DNA of 64,000 nucleotides from the NCBI GenBank assembly GCA_018970725.1, contig JAGWVU010000015.1:36815-100814 (forward strand), given 5' to 3'. The position numbers were made by a program, and so were the translations under genes. The first letter of the stretch is position 1. Every line of letters starts with the position of its first letter. This DNA comes from Verrucomicrobiota bacterium (lineage in GTDB: Bacteria > Verrucomicrobiota > Verrucomicrobiia > Verrucomicrobiales > DEV007). Under the pieces are notes generated by a model. It was not told where the DNA came from. It was given only the letters and a program-made list of their open reading frames with translations, and did no database searches. This document shows, one piece after another, positions 44,236 to 52,690 of this stretch.

Positions 44236-45248
44236 GCGCCCCTGATTTCGCCGCGGCCCGGAGGATCCTCATCGTCAAGCCCAGTTCGCTGGGGGACATC
44301 GTCCACACCCTGCCACTGGCCGCCCTGATCCGGCGGGAAGCTCCGCAGGCCAATCTGCGCTGGTTGGTCAACGAGGCCTGGGCTCCGTTGTTGCACGGGC
44401 ACCCGTTGTTGGATGGGGTGATCGAGTTTCCCCGGCAGGCTCTGCGCGGATGGCGGGCCCCGTTCGGTTTTCTCGACTGGGTCCGGCGACAATCGGATTG
44501 GCGGCCGGACCTGGCCATCGACGTGCAGGGCCTGCTGCGCAGCCTTCTCCTCGCCCGGGCCTTCCGCCCCGGGCACCTCATCGGTTATTCGGATGCCCGG
44601 GAGGGGGCCCGGTTCGGGTTCGACAGCGTTGTCGGTGTCTCTCAGGCGGCATCGGCCCATGCGGTCGACCGCTACCTCTCCCTGGCTCGCGGGGCGGGAT
44701 GGGAAATCCCCGGTGCCCTTCCCTTTCCGCTTCCCCCGGGCACGCCTCCGGCTGGTGCGGAGACCTTGCCCGCGGACTTTGTCCTGTTGCATCCCTTCTC
44801 CCGCGGCCGGGGAAAATCCTTGGAGTTGCGGCAGGTGGCGGAGCTCTGTCGCCGGTTGCGGGGTGTGCCGGTGGTTTTGGCCGGCCGGGCCGGGGTGACC
44901 GGGCTGGACGATCTGCCAGTGGACAACCGGGTCAACCGGACGTCCCTCCCTGAACTGATCTGGCTCTTGCGGCGCGCCTCGTTCACCGTCAGCGTGGACA
45001 GCGGTCCGATGCACCTCGCCGCCGCCCTTTCGCCCCGGGTCCTCTCCCTTCATACTTGGTCGGATCCCGTCAAGGTCGGGCCTTACCCGGACGAGGCGTT
45101 CGTCTGGAAAGGGGGCGTCATAAGCCCGATGCGGGAATGGAGGGCGCGGGGCGTCGGGACGGAAGAGACCCGCGGGCAGGGGGGATTTCCGGATGAAGCC
45201 ATGGCCGACATCGCGGATTTTGTGCGGAATTCGATGACAAAGCTGTAA
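44232..45248 (+). CDS. Glycosyltransferase family 9, heptosyltransferase I-like
   Basis: Protein of 338 residues, GTG start at 44232 overlapping the previous stop. Family segments of ADP-heptose:LPS heptosyltransferases are visible: ILIVKPSSLGDIVHTLPLA at the N-terminus, DLAIDVQGLLRS, GYSDAREGARFGF, FVLLHPFSRGRGKSLEL and VSVDSGPMHLAAAL. The layout is closest to heptosyltransferase I (WaaC type), which adds the first heptose to lipid A-Kdo in the LPS core. A specific sugar cannot be assigned from sequence alone. It indicates an LPS-bearing outer membrane. Confidence 0.88.
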   Translation: MSAPDFAAARRILIVKPSSLGDIVHTLPLAALIRREAPQANLRWLVNEAWAPLLHGHPLLDGVIEFPRQALRGWRAPFGFLDWVRRQSDWRPDLAIDVQGLLRSLLLARAFRPGHLIGYSDAREGARFGFDSVVGVSQAASAHAVDRYLSLARGAGWEIPGALPFPLPPGTPPAGAETLPADFVLLHPFSRGRGKSLELRQVAELCRRLRGVPVVLAGRAGVTGLDDLPVDNRVNRTSLPELIWLLRRASFTVSVDSGPMHLAAALSPRVLSLHTWSDPVKVGPYPDEAFVWKGGVISPMREWRARGVGTEETRGQGGFPDEAMADIADFVRNSMTKL

Positions 45249-45340
45249 TTTTTCCGGTGGATCCCGCAAAAATTGGACTTTTTGGCAGGATTTTCGCCTT
45301 CCGTGCTTGCGTATCCGGGCAACAAATCGGAAGAAGGGGG

Positions 45341-45805
45341 ATGAGCCAGAGTGAGCCACCCGATCTCCCGGCGCTCGGGTTCGCCCGGGAGTTGAGCGAG
45401 GAAGAGCGTCGCCAATTGAGCACCTACGGGGAGTTCATCGCGGCGGAAGACGGTCAGGCGATCATTGAGGAGGGGCTGCCGCAGGATTCCCTCTCCATGG
45501 TGGTTTCCGGGACGGTGCATGTGCAGACGGAGGCGGGAGGACGCCACGTGCTGTTGTCGAGCCTGCGGGCCGGGGACGTGATCGGGGAGGTCAACATCTT
45601 CGATCCGGCGGAAGCGAGCGCCACGGTGGTGGCGAACGGCTTTGCGGTGTTGTGGAGCATCTCGCGCGCCAAACTGGATGCCTTCATGCACCATCACCCC
45701 GCGGCATCGAGCAAGGTATTGCTGAGCATTGCGACCACCCTGAGCCGGAAGCTGCGCCGGACGAACGAAAAGGCGGCGCTGCAGCAGCAACTGGCCCAGC
45801 CGTAG
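45341..45805 (+). CDS. Stand-alone cyclic-nucleotide-binding domain protein
   Basis: Protein of 154 residues made of one Crp-like cyclic-nucleotide-binding domain: YGEFIAAEDGQAIIEEGLPQ, SGTVHVQTEAGG, LRAGDVIGEVNIFDPAEASA (the phosphate-binding cassette, with Glu and an Ala-Ser in place of the usual Arg) and a C-terminal helix that ends LQQQLAQP. There is no helix-turn-helix, so it is not a transcription factor by itself. It may be a sensor that acts on a partner protein. The start ATG 45341 directly follows AAGGGGG. Confidence 0.85.
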   Translation: MSQSEPPDLPALGFARELSEEERRQLSTYGEFIAAEDGQAIIEEGLPQDSLSMVVSGTVHVQTEAGGRHVLLSSLRAGDVIGEVNIFDPAEASATVVANGFAVLWSISRAKLDAFMHHHPAASSKVLLSIATTLSRKLRRTNEKAALQQQLAQP

Positions 45806-45826
45806 GGCGGTGCTCGTGGGGCGACC

Positions 45827-46228
45827 ATGCAGGCTTTGCAATCAGTTTTGCCTTCGTTGACGGACCCGGGCCGTCTCTTCTTCGCTTTGCTCATCGGCCA
45901 CATGCTGGCGGATTATCCGTTGCAGACGGAGTTCATGGCGGTGGGCAAAAACCACCGCAAACCGCGCCCCCTGCCCGGAGGGTTGGCTCAGACCCGGGGC
46001 GTTTGGGTGCACTGCCTGACCGCCCATGCCCTTGTTCACGCCGGCGTGGTTTGGGTCATCACCGGCTCGGTGACGCTGGCGTTGCTCGAGACCGTGCTCC
46101 ATTGGATCATCGACTTCGTGAAATCGGAGGGCTGGACCAATCTGCACGTGGATCAAATTTTGCATCTTTTGTGCAAGGCGGCCTATGTGGGGGCGATTCA
46201 TCTTGGATGGGTCGTGGCCACCGGTTGA
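45827..46228 (+). CDS. DUF3307 membrane protein
   Basis: Small inner-membrane protein of 133 residues from the DUF3307 family, with about three or four hydrophobic helices. The family phrase LLIGHMLADYPLQTEFMAVGKN is present, followed by VHCLTAHALVHAGVVWVI and LETVLHWIIDFVKSEG. The function of the family is not known. It lies 21 bp after the cyclic-nucleotide-binding gene on the same strand and may be its partner. Confidence 0.8.
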   Translation: MQALQSVLPSLTDPGRLFFALLIGHMLADYPLQTEFMAVGKNHRKPRPLPGGLAQTRGVWVHCLTAHALVHAGVVWVITGSVTLALLETVLHWIIDFVKSEGWTNLHVDQILHLLCKAAYVGAIHLGWVVATG

Positions 46229-46287
46229 CTCGGAGCGAAAGCTCGGCATTTTGGCTTCCGTTTGGAAGATCTACTCCTAAGCAAATC

Positions 46288-46317
46288 TTGACATTTCTTA
46301 CTGAACCGCTTTCAAGT
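46288..46317 (+). promoter_or_regulatory. Candidate promoter of the MGDG-synthase-like gene
   Basis: The 182-bp gap 46229-46410 is AT-richer than its surroundings and contains a perfect TTGACA (46288-46293). TCAAGT (46312-46317) lies 18 bp further, a poor -10. No other gene or repeat is seen in this gap. Confidence 0.3.
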
Positions 46318-46410
46318 GATTCAGCTAACAATACCACTCCACGGAATTTGGAACGCCGGTCCTTCCGGGTCCCAATCCCTTGGCAGACCTGACTCAGTTT
46401 TTGGGAAGCG

Positions 46411-47601
46411 ATGATTTACTTTGATTCAAATCTGGTATCAGACACGGGCGGAAACGGGCCGGGTTGGCGCGGGGCAAGAAGGGTCAACCTCTTGATTTCC
46501 GATACGGGCGGCGGACATCGGGCTTGCGCCAATGCGCTCCGCGCGGCCATGATTGAGCAGGAACCCGGCGTGGAAGTCGAGATCGTCGATGGGCTCCGGG
46601 AAACGGGCCGGTTTCCGATCGACCGGATGCCGGAACTTTACACCCGGTGGTCGGAGCGGAGGAACCTGTGGCGGACGACGTTCTACCTGACGAACGGGCG
46701 CCGTTGGTCCAAGATGTTGTTCTATCCGTGGCATCAGCTGACCAAGACGGAACTCTCCGCAGCGATTTTGCGGGGTCGGCCGGACGTGGTGGTGACCATG
46801 CACCCGTGCCTGACGGCGGCGGCGGAGTATGCGGTGCGCAAAACCTATTACCAGCCTTACCTGGCCACCGTCGTGACCGATCTGTTTTATGGGCACGCCA
46901 GTTGGTTCACTCATGGAGCGGATGCCTACTTCGTGCCCACCGACCTCATGAAGGAACGCGCCTTGCGGCAGCGCGTCCGCGGGGATTTGATTCATGTGAG
47001 CGGGCTTCCGTTGAATTCCCGTCTCTCCGCGCTCCGCGGCCAGCGCGCCCAGTTGCGGCGTCGCCTCGGGTTCACCAAACCCACCGTGGTGTGTGTGGGA
47101 GGAGCCGATGGCATGGGCATCCAGCGCCTCTTCCCGGCCCTGGCGGATCTTCCGGAAGGGATCGACGTTCACATCGTTTGCGGCAAGAACGAAGAATTGC
47201 GGCAGCGGCTGGAACGGAGCCGACCCCCGGCGAACATCCACCTCCACGGATTCACCGCAGAACTTCCCGAAATGCTGGCCGCGGCCGATCTCGCCCTCAT
47301 CAAGGCGAGCCCCACCGTGCTGATGGAAGCCCTCACGGTCGGCGCCTATGTCTTGATTTACGATTTCGTGCCCGGTCAGGAATTCGCCAATGTCCGCTTC
47401 GTGCAGGAGAATGGGTTGGGTGACTACTCCCGGTCCCCCGAACGGATCGCGCGCAAGATCCGTGAATATTGTGGTAGGGAAGCTGCCATGCCAGTGGTGG
47501 AACGGGCCATCGATTTCGTGCCCCGTGATGGCGCGTCGAAGATCGCCAGCCAGATCCTCCAGAAAAGCGGACCGCGTCAGGGTCAGTTGACGTTTTCCTG
47601 A
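46411..47601 (+). CDS. MGDG-synthase/MurG-like glycosyltransferase (GT28 family)
   Basis: Protein of 396 residues with the GT-B fold of diacylglycerol glycosyltransferases. The MGDG synthase N-terminal motif is seen as LLISDTGGGHRACANALRAA, followed by RPDVVVTMHPCLTAAAEYA and the C-terminal nucleotide-sugar part VVCVGGADGMGIQRL, IHLHGFTAELPEMLAAADLA, KASPTVLMEALTVGAYVLIYDFVPGQE. Relatives glycosylate diacylglycerol (MGDG, UgtP) or other lipid acceptors. It probably makes a membrane glycolipid. ATG 46411 is preceded by GGGAAG at 3 nt. Its stop pairs with the stop of the convergent dehydrogenase in a hairpin. Confidence 0.85.
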   Translation: MIYFDSNLVSDTGGNGPGWRGARRVNLLISDTGGGHRACANALRAAMIEQEPGVEVEIVDGLRETGRFPIDRMPELYTRWSERRNLWRTTFYLTNGRRWSKMLFYPWHQLTKTELSAAILRGRPDVVVTMHPCLTAAAEYAVRKTYYQPYLATVVTDLFYGHASWFTHGADAYFVPTDLMKERALRQRVRGDLIHVSGLPLNSRLSALRGQRAQLRRRLGFTKPTVVCVGGADGMGIQRLFPALADLPEGIDVHIVCGKNEELRQRLERSRPPANIHLHGFTAELPEMLAAADLALIKASPTVLMEALTVGAYVLIYDFVPGQEFANVRFVQENGLGDYSRSPERIARKIREYCGREAAMPVVERAIDFVPRDGASKIASQILQKSGPRQGQLTFS

Positions 47602-47616
47602 CCCCGTCCCGGGTCA
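47599..47616. terminator. Hairpin built from two convergent stop codons
   Basis: TGACCC (47599-47604) and GGGTCA (47611-47616) form a perfect GC-rich stem with a 6-nt loop. The left arm includes the stop of the glycosyltransferase and the right arm that of the convergent dehydrogenase. There is no U-run on either side. It mirrors the hairpin at 8890-8916. Confidence 0.4.
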
Positions 47617-50600
47617 CTTCGCTTGGAGAGTGCTCAGGTAGGCAACGAGGTCGCGCACTTCTCGCTTCGCCAGAATCAATCCCATCGGAGGCATCAGAGA
47701 GACCACCGGACTGCGTTCGGCAATCTGGTTGAGCGGGAGTTTCCGGCTCGTAGCTTGCGTCGGATCGCGGACTTCCAGTCCCCCGGCCGATTCTCCCCGG
47801 AGCTGACCGCTCACCACCGTGCCATCCTTCAAGGTGACGGTGATCACTCCGTAACCTGTGGCAATGGCGGCTTGGGGCAGGGCCAGGGCTTCGAGCAGGT
47901 AACGGCGGTCCCGCTGCCCGACCGACTTGAGATTGGGGCCGATCACGCTGCCGCCCTTACTGTCGTCGGCTTTGTGGCAGGCCACGCATTGGGCGCCGAG
48001 GTGGTTGAGAAAGAGATCCCTGCCGCGCGCGGGATCCCCGCCTTCAAGGCACTCGATCCATGGGCCCAAAGGATCGTTGGCGGGGCGGGGGAGGGCATCC
48101 GGAAACCCGCCGATTTTGGCGGCTGCTTCCGCCACGTCCAACTGGAGTCCGGCCGGGAGATCGCCGGCCGCGAGGCGTTCGACCCAAGGTTTGATCAAGG
48201 CGCCCGCCTTCAGGTCGCCGAGCAGCACGAAGGCGTTTTGTCGTTCAGGCAGGGAGGCGGATTCGGTGAGAACCTTGGCAAGGTGGTCGCGGGCGGCGGC
48301 GGGATCCAGCGCGGCCAGCAGGCCCGCTCCCCGGATGCGGAGCGCTTCCCCGGAAGTCGCGATCGCATAGCGGGCCGCTTCCGGCGTTTTCAGGTTTTCC
48401 AGAGCGGCCACCCGGACCCCGGCCGGAGCCTTTTCGTTGTGCAACAAGGCGGTGAGGCGCGGCGCATCGAGCGGAATTTTCAGCGTGGAGGCCAGCTGCA
48501 CCGCTTTCTCCAGCACTTGGCTGTCCGAGGATTCGAGCAATCGGTTGACGTCCGGGCCCAAGGCGTTGGCCAGGGCCGGGGCATCCCGCCCGGTCAGAGG
48601 ACGCCGCCAACCGTCCACCCGGTCGAGCGGCGGCGGTTGGACCCAGGCGAGCAGGGCGTCGAGAGCCTCTAACCGCAGGGCCGGGGGGGAATCGGCGCGC
48701 AGGGCGTAACGGGAGACGCGGGCCGCTTCCCCGGGGGTTCCGAGGCGGAGGTTGGCATTGATGGCGCGCCGGATGAAGCTCTCCGCATGGTCCGCCGGGT
48801 GGTCGAGGCTCCCGGCAAGGGCGGGCAGCGCGCCGGGAATGGAATCGCCGTCGTGGATGGCGTGGGCAGCCTCGGAACGAATGTCGGAAACCGGGTCCCG
48901 GAGAAATGCGGACACCTCCGGGGATTGGAGGAGGCGCAAGGCCAGGACCGCCGCCATCCGTCGCGCTGCCGAGGTTTCACGCTGCAAGGCCACGATCTCC
49001 GTCACCGGGGCCACGGCGGCCAGCGCGCGCGACTGGGCGAGGCGGAAGTAGGGATGATCCGGTTGGGAATCGATGAAGGTGAGCAGGGAACGAAGCACGC
49101 CCGGGTCCGGCTTCCCGTTGGTCCCCAACGCTTGGGCGGCTTGGAATTGGACTTGCGGGTCGGAATCCGCGAGCAGGGGTGCCAGCCGGGTCCGATCAAA
49201 CGGGTCGGAGGCGGGAAGCTGACCCAGCGTTTTGGCCGCTTGGGCGCGGATCACGGGATCGGCATCGCCGAGCAGACCGAGGAGCGGCCCGGCGCTCTGC
49301 AATTGTCCGAGACCCCAGATCGCGTGGACCCGGGCCAGGCGGAGCGGGTGGGACAAGGCTTCCTGCAACGGGCCGGCTTCGTTCCGGGCTACCAGTTCGA
49401 ACTGAGCCTTGAGCCGGACCCGTTGGTCGGCATGGGCCAGCTTTTGCGCCACCGCGGCGGCGGAAAGTTTTCCGAAATCCATGGCGAGGGCCTCCCGGGT
49501 CTCCCGACGCTCCGGCGCCATCTTGTTTTCGGGGACATCGAAGCGCCAGATCCCGCCCGTTTGGTCGAGCGAATAGGCGGTGGACCCCCAGTCGGCTCCG
49601 TAAAGGGCTCCGTCCGGACCGAATTTCCAACCGATGATGGCGAGACCGTTGCCGATCTGGCGGGAGTTGACCATCCGGAAGGCCGGGCCATCCGGTTCCA
49701 CCTGAAAGGCCCATTGCTTGCCGCCCGGAGCTTCCGTCAGGAAAAACGTGCGTTGCCAGGAGGCGTCGAGCGCCGTGCCCGGGTTGTAGGCGAATCCACA
49801 GGGGCCGCCCACGTAGTTGCTCAGGGGCGGGATGAAATAGGCTGGTTGTCCCTTTTGACGGGGTTCCCAGAGTTTCTCGGCGGTCCAGGGATTATAACCG
49901 TTGCCCCGGTATTGGTAGGCGCAACGCCAGCCGGCATCCATGCCTTGCACGATGCAGACAAAGCGCTCCTTCTCCCCGGGCATGTCGGCGTCGTTGTCCA
50001 CCCCGAAGAGGTTCCCGAATTCGTCAAAGGCGAGTTCCTGAACGTTGCGGAGGCCATGGGCGAAGACTTCGAATCCCGAACCGTCCGGGTTGGCCCGGAG
50101 GACACCACCCTCGTTCGGGTAGGAGAATTCCCGGCCGTCGGGCGTGGTCACGGCAATGCCTTTGTCCCCGATCGTCCAGTAGATTTTCCCGTCGGGCCCG
50201 ACCGTGAGCCCGTGCATGTCATGCCCCGCATAAGCGATGTGATGGCCGAAGCCGTGGGCGAAGACAGTGCGCTCGTCGGAGATCCCGTCGTCATTCTGAT
50301 CCCGGAGTTTCCAGACATCGGGCGCGATCGTCGCGTAAACGGCTCCCTGATGCCAAAGGATGCCCGCGGCGATCCCGGTGACCTCCGTTTGGAAGCCATC
50401 CGCGAAGAGTTGGATGGCGTCGGCCTCGCCATCGCCGTCCTTGTCCTCGACCCGGTGGATCCGTTCACTGATCACGGTCAGGTCCCGGTAGTCGTGGGAG
50501 CCGTCGCCGTTCAAATCCTGGACGCGCGCCACGTTCTCCGCGGAACGCTCCGGGGAAAGCCGTTCCCGATACAAAGCCAACTTGTCCTCGATCCGACGGA

Positions 50601-51471
50601 GACCGACATCATCCGGGATCCAGTCCAGATTCTTGCGGATATCGAGGTCCTGGATCTGGCGCCGTTGGGTTTGGGTCACGTAGGCCCGGCCCCGGTCATC
50701 CAACGTGATGGCCACCGGATCCGGGACGTTCAATTTGCCGGACCACTTGCGGAACGAGAGCGGGGTGGACGCCGCCGGTGCGCGGCTGGGAAACAAGACG
50801 GGGACCCGGCCTTCGACCCGCGTTCCCTCGATCCGCACCTCATCCCATTCCCCCATGTCGTCGAAGGAGCCGAGACCGATCACGCCCCAGAGGAAGGTGG
50901 TGTCCCGGGCCACCTTGCAGGGGGTTTCCATGTCGTCGAAATAGACCGCGATCTCTCCCGTGGCGGTCTGGCGAACGATCTTGACCGCGTGCCAGGCATC
51001 GTCCCGCCACGGGATGCCCCGGTCGGGCGAGGTCGTGATCTTGGTGCGGGGTGCTTCGTTGACCACAAAAATCTGGCTCGAGTGCGGGTCCGGCTGTTCA
51101 CCGAGATGCACGTAGTAAAAGCGGGCCGGATCCTGAAACCCGAAGAAGAGGCACATGTCCCGGTGCCCCCGGGTCGTTTGCAAGGTTTTCACCCTGGCGG
51201 TCAGGGTGAAATCCCCCCACACATGATCCCGCAGCAGGGCGATGCTGTGCGGACTGCGGTGAGGCGGTTGGTAGTCGCTTTTGCCGAGGAGGTGGAACAC
51301 CTTCCCCCCGGGCCTGTCCGCGATCTCCCATTTCGACGGATCGCTCGGCAACCAAGCTCCAGCGCCCTTCTCAAAACCGTCGGAGAAGGTAAACAACGGT
51401 TCGGCGGCGGCAGCCGATGCCGGGATGATGAGGAGGAGGGAGACGCGGAGGAGTCGGAACATGCGGGGCAT
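47614..51471 (-). CDS. PVC-type secreted dehydrogenase with HEAT repeats and cytochrome c domain
   Basis: Exported protein of 1,285 residues: signal peptide (LRVSLLLIIPASAAAAEP); an N-terminal lectin-like beta domain (about 28-230, with FSDGFEKGAGAW and FFGFQDPARFYYVHLGEQ); a propeller of the PVC membrane-bound dehydrogenase type (about 240-640, with DLNGDGSHDYRDL and HGLTVGPDGKIYW); a long HEAT-repeat region (about 660-1130); and a cytochrome c domain with CVACH (1162-1166) and a possible Met ligand in SLMPPMG. It is the same family as the DUF1080 fusion at 2772 but has a different N-terminal domain. It probably oxidises a sugar and passes electrons to the haem. ATG 51471 or 51462; neither has a Shine-Dalgarno site. 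Divergent from the RDD gene, 50 bp away. Confidence 0.87.
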   Translation of the reverse strand: MPRMFRLLRVSLLLIIPASAAAAEPLFTFSDGFEKGAGAWLPSDPSKWEIADRPGGKVFHLLGKSDYQPPHRSPHSIALLRDHVWGDFTLTARVKTLQTTRGHRDMCLFFGFQDPARFYYVHLGEQPDPHSSQIFVVNEAPRTKITTSPDRGIPWRDDAWHAVKIVRQTATGEIAVYFDDMETPCKVARDTTFLWGVIGLGSFDDMGEWDEVRIEGTRVEGRVPVLFPSRAPAASTPLSFRKWSGKLNVPDPVAITLDDRGRAYVTQTQRRQIQDLDIRKNLDWIPDDVGLRRIEDKLALYRERLSPERSAENVARVQDLNGDGSHDYRDLTVISERIHRVEDKDGDGEADAIQLFADGFQTEVTGIAAGILWHQGAVYATIAPDVWKLRDQNDDGISDERTVFAHGFGHHIAYAGHDMHGLTVGPDGKIYWTIGDKGIAVTTPDGREFSYPNEGGVLRANPDGSGFEVFAHGLRNVQELAFDEFGNLFGVDNDADMPGEKERFVCIVQGMDAGWRCAYQYRGNGYNPWTAEKLWEPRQKGQPAYFIPPLSNYVGGPCGFAYNPGTALDASWQRTFFLTEAPGGKQWAFQVEPDGPAFRMVNSRQIGNGLAIIGWKFGPDGALYGADWGSTAYSLDQTGGIWRFDVPENKMAPERRETREALAMDFGKLSAAAVAQKLAHADQRVRLKAQFELVARNEAGPLQEALSHPLRLARVHAIWGLGQLQSAGPLLGLLGDADPVIRAQAAKTLGQLPASDPFDRTRLAPLLADSDPQVQFQAAQALGTNGKPDPGVLRSLLTFIDSQPDHPYFRLAQSRALAAVAPVTEIVALQRETSAARRMAAVLALRLLQSPEVSAFLRDPVSDIRSEAAHAIHDGDSIPGALPALAGSLDHPADHAESFIRRAINANLRLGTPGEAARVSRYALRADSPPALRLEALDALLAWVQPPPLDRVDGWRRPLTGRDAPALANALGPDVNRLLESSDSQVLEKAVQLASTLKIPLDAPRLTALLHNEKAPAGVRVAALENLKTPEAARYAIATSGEALRIRGAGLLAALDPAAARDHLAKVLTESASLPERQNAFVLLGDLKAGALIKPWVERLAAGDLPAGLQLDVAEAAAKIGGFPDALPRPANDPLGPWIECLEGGDPARGRDLFLNHLGAQCVACHKADDSKGGSVIGPNLKSVGQRDRRYLLEALALPQAAIATGYGVITVTLKDGTVVSGQLRGESAGGLEVRDPTQATSRKLPLNQIAERSPVVSLMPPMGLILAKREVRDLVAYLSTLQAK

Positions 51472-51521
51472 TGGTGGGGATTTCCGGGTGCAAGTTTCAA
51501 GGGACTACACTAGCCTCCGGG

Positions 51522-52106
51522 ATGCGTGCAAAGGAAAATCCGGGAGTCGTGCGAGGGGCCTCTTTTTGGGTCCGCGCCCTCGCGCATCTCGTCGATTTGA
51601 CCCTGCTCACCTCCGGCTTGTGCGTGCTGAGCCTGCCCTTGGTGGTCAGGATGGCCATCGACGGAACGACCGAAATCCCGGTTTGGATGCGTTGGCTGGA
51701 GATCCCGTTCGATTTGTTTCTGCTCTTCGGAGTGGTGGTGTTGTGGCGCAAGACCCAAACCACGCCCGGTAAGAAGCTGTTCGGGTTGTCGATCGTGGAT
51801 TCCCGGACCGGCGGGATGCCGTCCTGGAAACAACTCTATCTCCGTTATGTCGGCTACCTGCTGGCGATCCTGCCGATTGTCCCCTTCCGGTTTCTCCTGC
51901 GGCTTTGGCCGGCCCCCGGGCCGCTGGCCCAAGCCACCCTCGGAAGATTCGAGGGATGGGAGGGGTGGTTGCTGGGGCTGCCACTCGGCTTTGGATTCCT
52001 CTGGATTCTGATCGACCGACGCCGTCGGGGATGGCACGACCTGATCAGCGGGACGGTGACCGTTTCCGGCGACGCGGCGTTGAGCCGATGTGCTGGAGAT
52101 CAGTAA
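51522..52106 (+). CDS. RDD family membrane protein
   Basis: Membrane protein of 194 residues of the RDD family, with the conserved N-terminal Arg-Asp phrase WVRALAHLVDLTLL and the motif KTQTTPGKKLFGLSIVD. Three or four hydrophobic helices are visible (about 24-40, 52-70, 105-125, 150-170), ending RRGWHDLISGT, the typical RDD C-terminus. Family roles include ion homeostasis, but none is assigned here. A TACACT box lies 10 nt before ATG 51522. Its end overlaps the convergent glycine-zipper gene by 7 bp. Confidence 0.85.
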   Translation: MRAKENPGVVRGASFWVRALAHLVDLTLLTSGLCVLSLPLVVRMAIDGTTEIPVWMRWLEIPFDLFLLFGVVVLWRKTQTTPGKKLFGLSIVDSRTGGMPSWKQLYLRYVGYLLAILPIVPFRFLLRLWPAPGPLAQATLGRFEGWEGWLLGLPLGFGFLWILIDRRRRGWHDLISGTVTVSGDAALSRCAGDQ

Positions 52107-52480
52107 GGCCAGTAACTGTTGTAACCGTAGGGATAGTAGTTCCGGTAGGGGCGGAACGGGGGCGGGTAGGAGTAAGCGGGGTGGAGATAGACCGGGCGGG
52201 TGTAGGGGCTGTAGTAGGTTCCGAAGGCCGGGTTGTAATACCGGCGGTGGTGATGCCCCCGGCGATGAGCGTGGACGCCGCCGACGATTCCGCCGGCCGC
52301 GGCTCCGATGAGGGCTCCTTTTCCGGCGTTGCCGCTGGCCGCGCCGATGAGGGCCCCCGCCCCGGCACCGATCAGGGCTCCCCGGGCGGCGGAGCGTTGC
52401 GGGTAGGTGGCACGGCAGGAGCAGAAGGTCAGGGCGATCAGAAGGCACGCCAGACCGCGGAGTTTTAGAGCATGGTTCAT
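52100..52480 (-). CDS. Glycine-zipper lipoprotein
   Basis: Exported protein of 126 residues: a signal peptide with lipobox FCSC near residue 22, a glycine zipper (GALIGAGAGALIGAASG and GALIGAAAGGIVGGV), then a His-rich run and a Tyr/Pro-rich tail with repeats such as YYNPAFGTYYSPY. It resembles YMGG-like outer-membrane glycine-zipper proteins and the lipoprotein at 39572, but the C-terminal composition differs. It may bind metal through the His/Tyr-rich tail. The upstream gap 52481-52690 contains no further gene. Confidence 0.72.
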   Translation of the reverse strand: MNHALKLRGLACLLIALTFCSCRATYPQRSAARGALIGAGAGALIGAASGNAGKGALIGAAAGGIVGGVHAHRRGHHHRRYYNPAFGTYYSPYTRPVYLHPAYSYPPPFRPYRNYYPYGYNSYWPY

Positions 52481-52690
52481 GGGTTCTCAGACAATCGCTC
52501 CCGGTGGAAAGTTCGAAAAACGTGGGGCGCATCGAAGAACCGGTGAGCCGCGCGCGACCAATCACGGGGAGGCGGGGCTGCGAAGACCTAACAGATCCAC
52601 ACTTGACTGATCGGAAGGTGTGCGCTAGGGGGCTGGTAGCTCGGCATCCAAACGCCACCTTTCCATTGCCCGGCTCCGGCCGCGCCCCGA

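Noticed and set aside
48787..51513. Plus-strand open frame of 908 codons antisense to the second PVC-type dehydrogenase
   Set aside because: The minus strand has a signal peptide, a propeller, HEAT repeats and CVACH. The plus frame has none and reads as low-complexity Gly/Val/Pro sequence.
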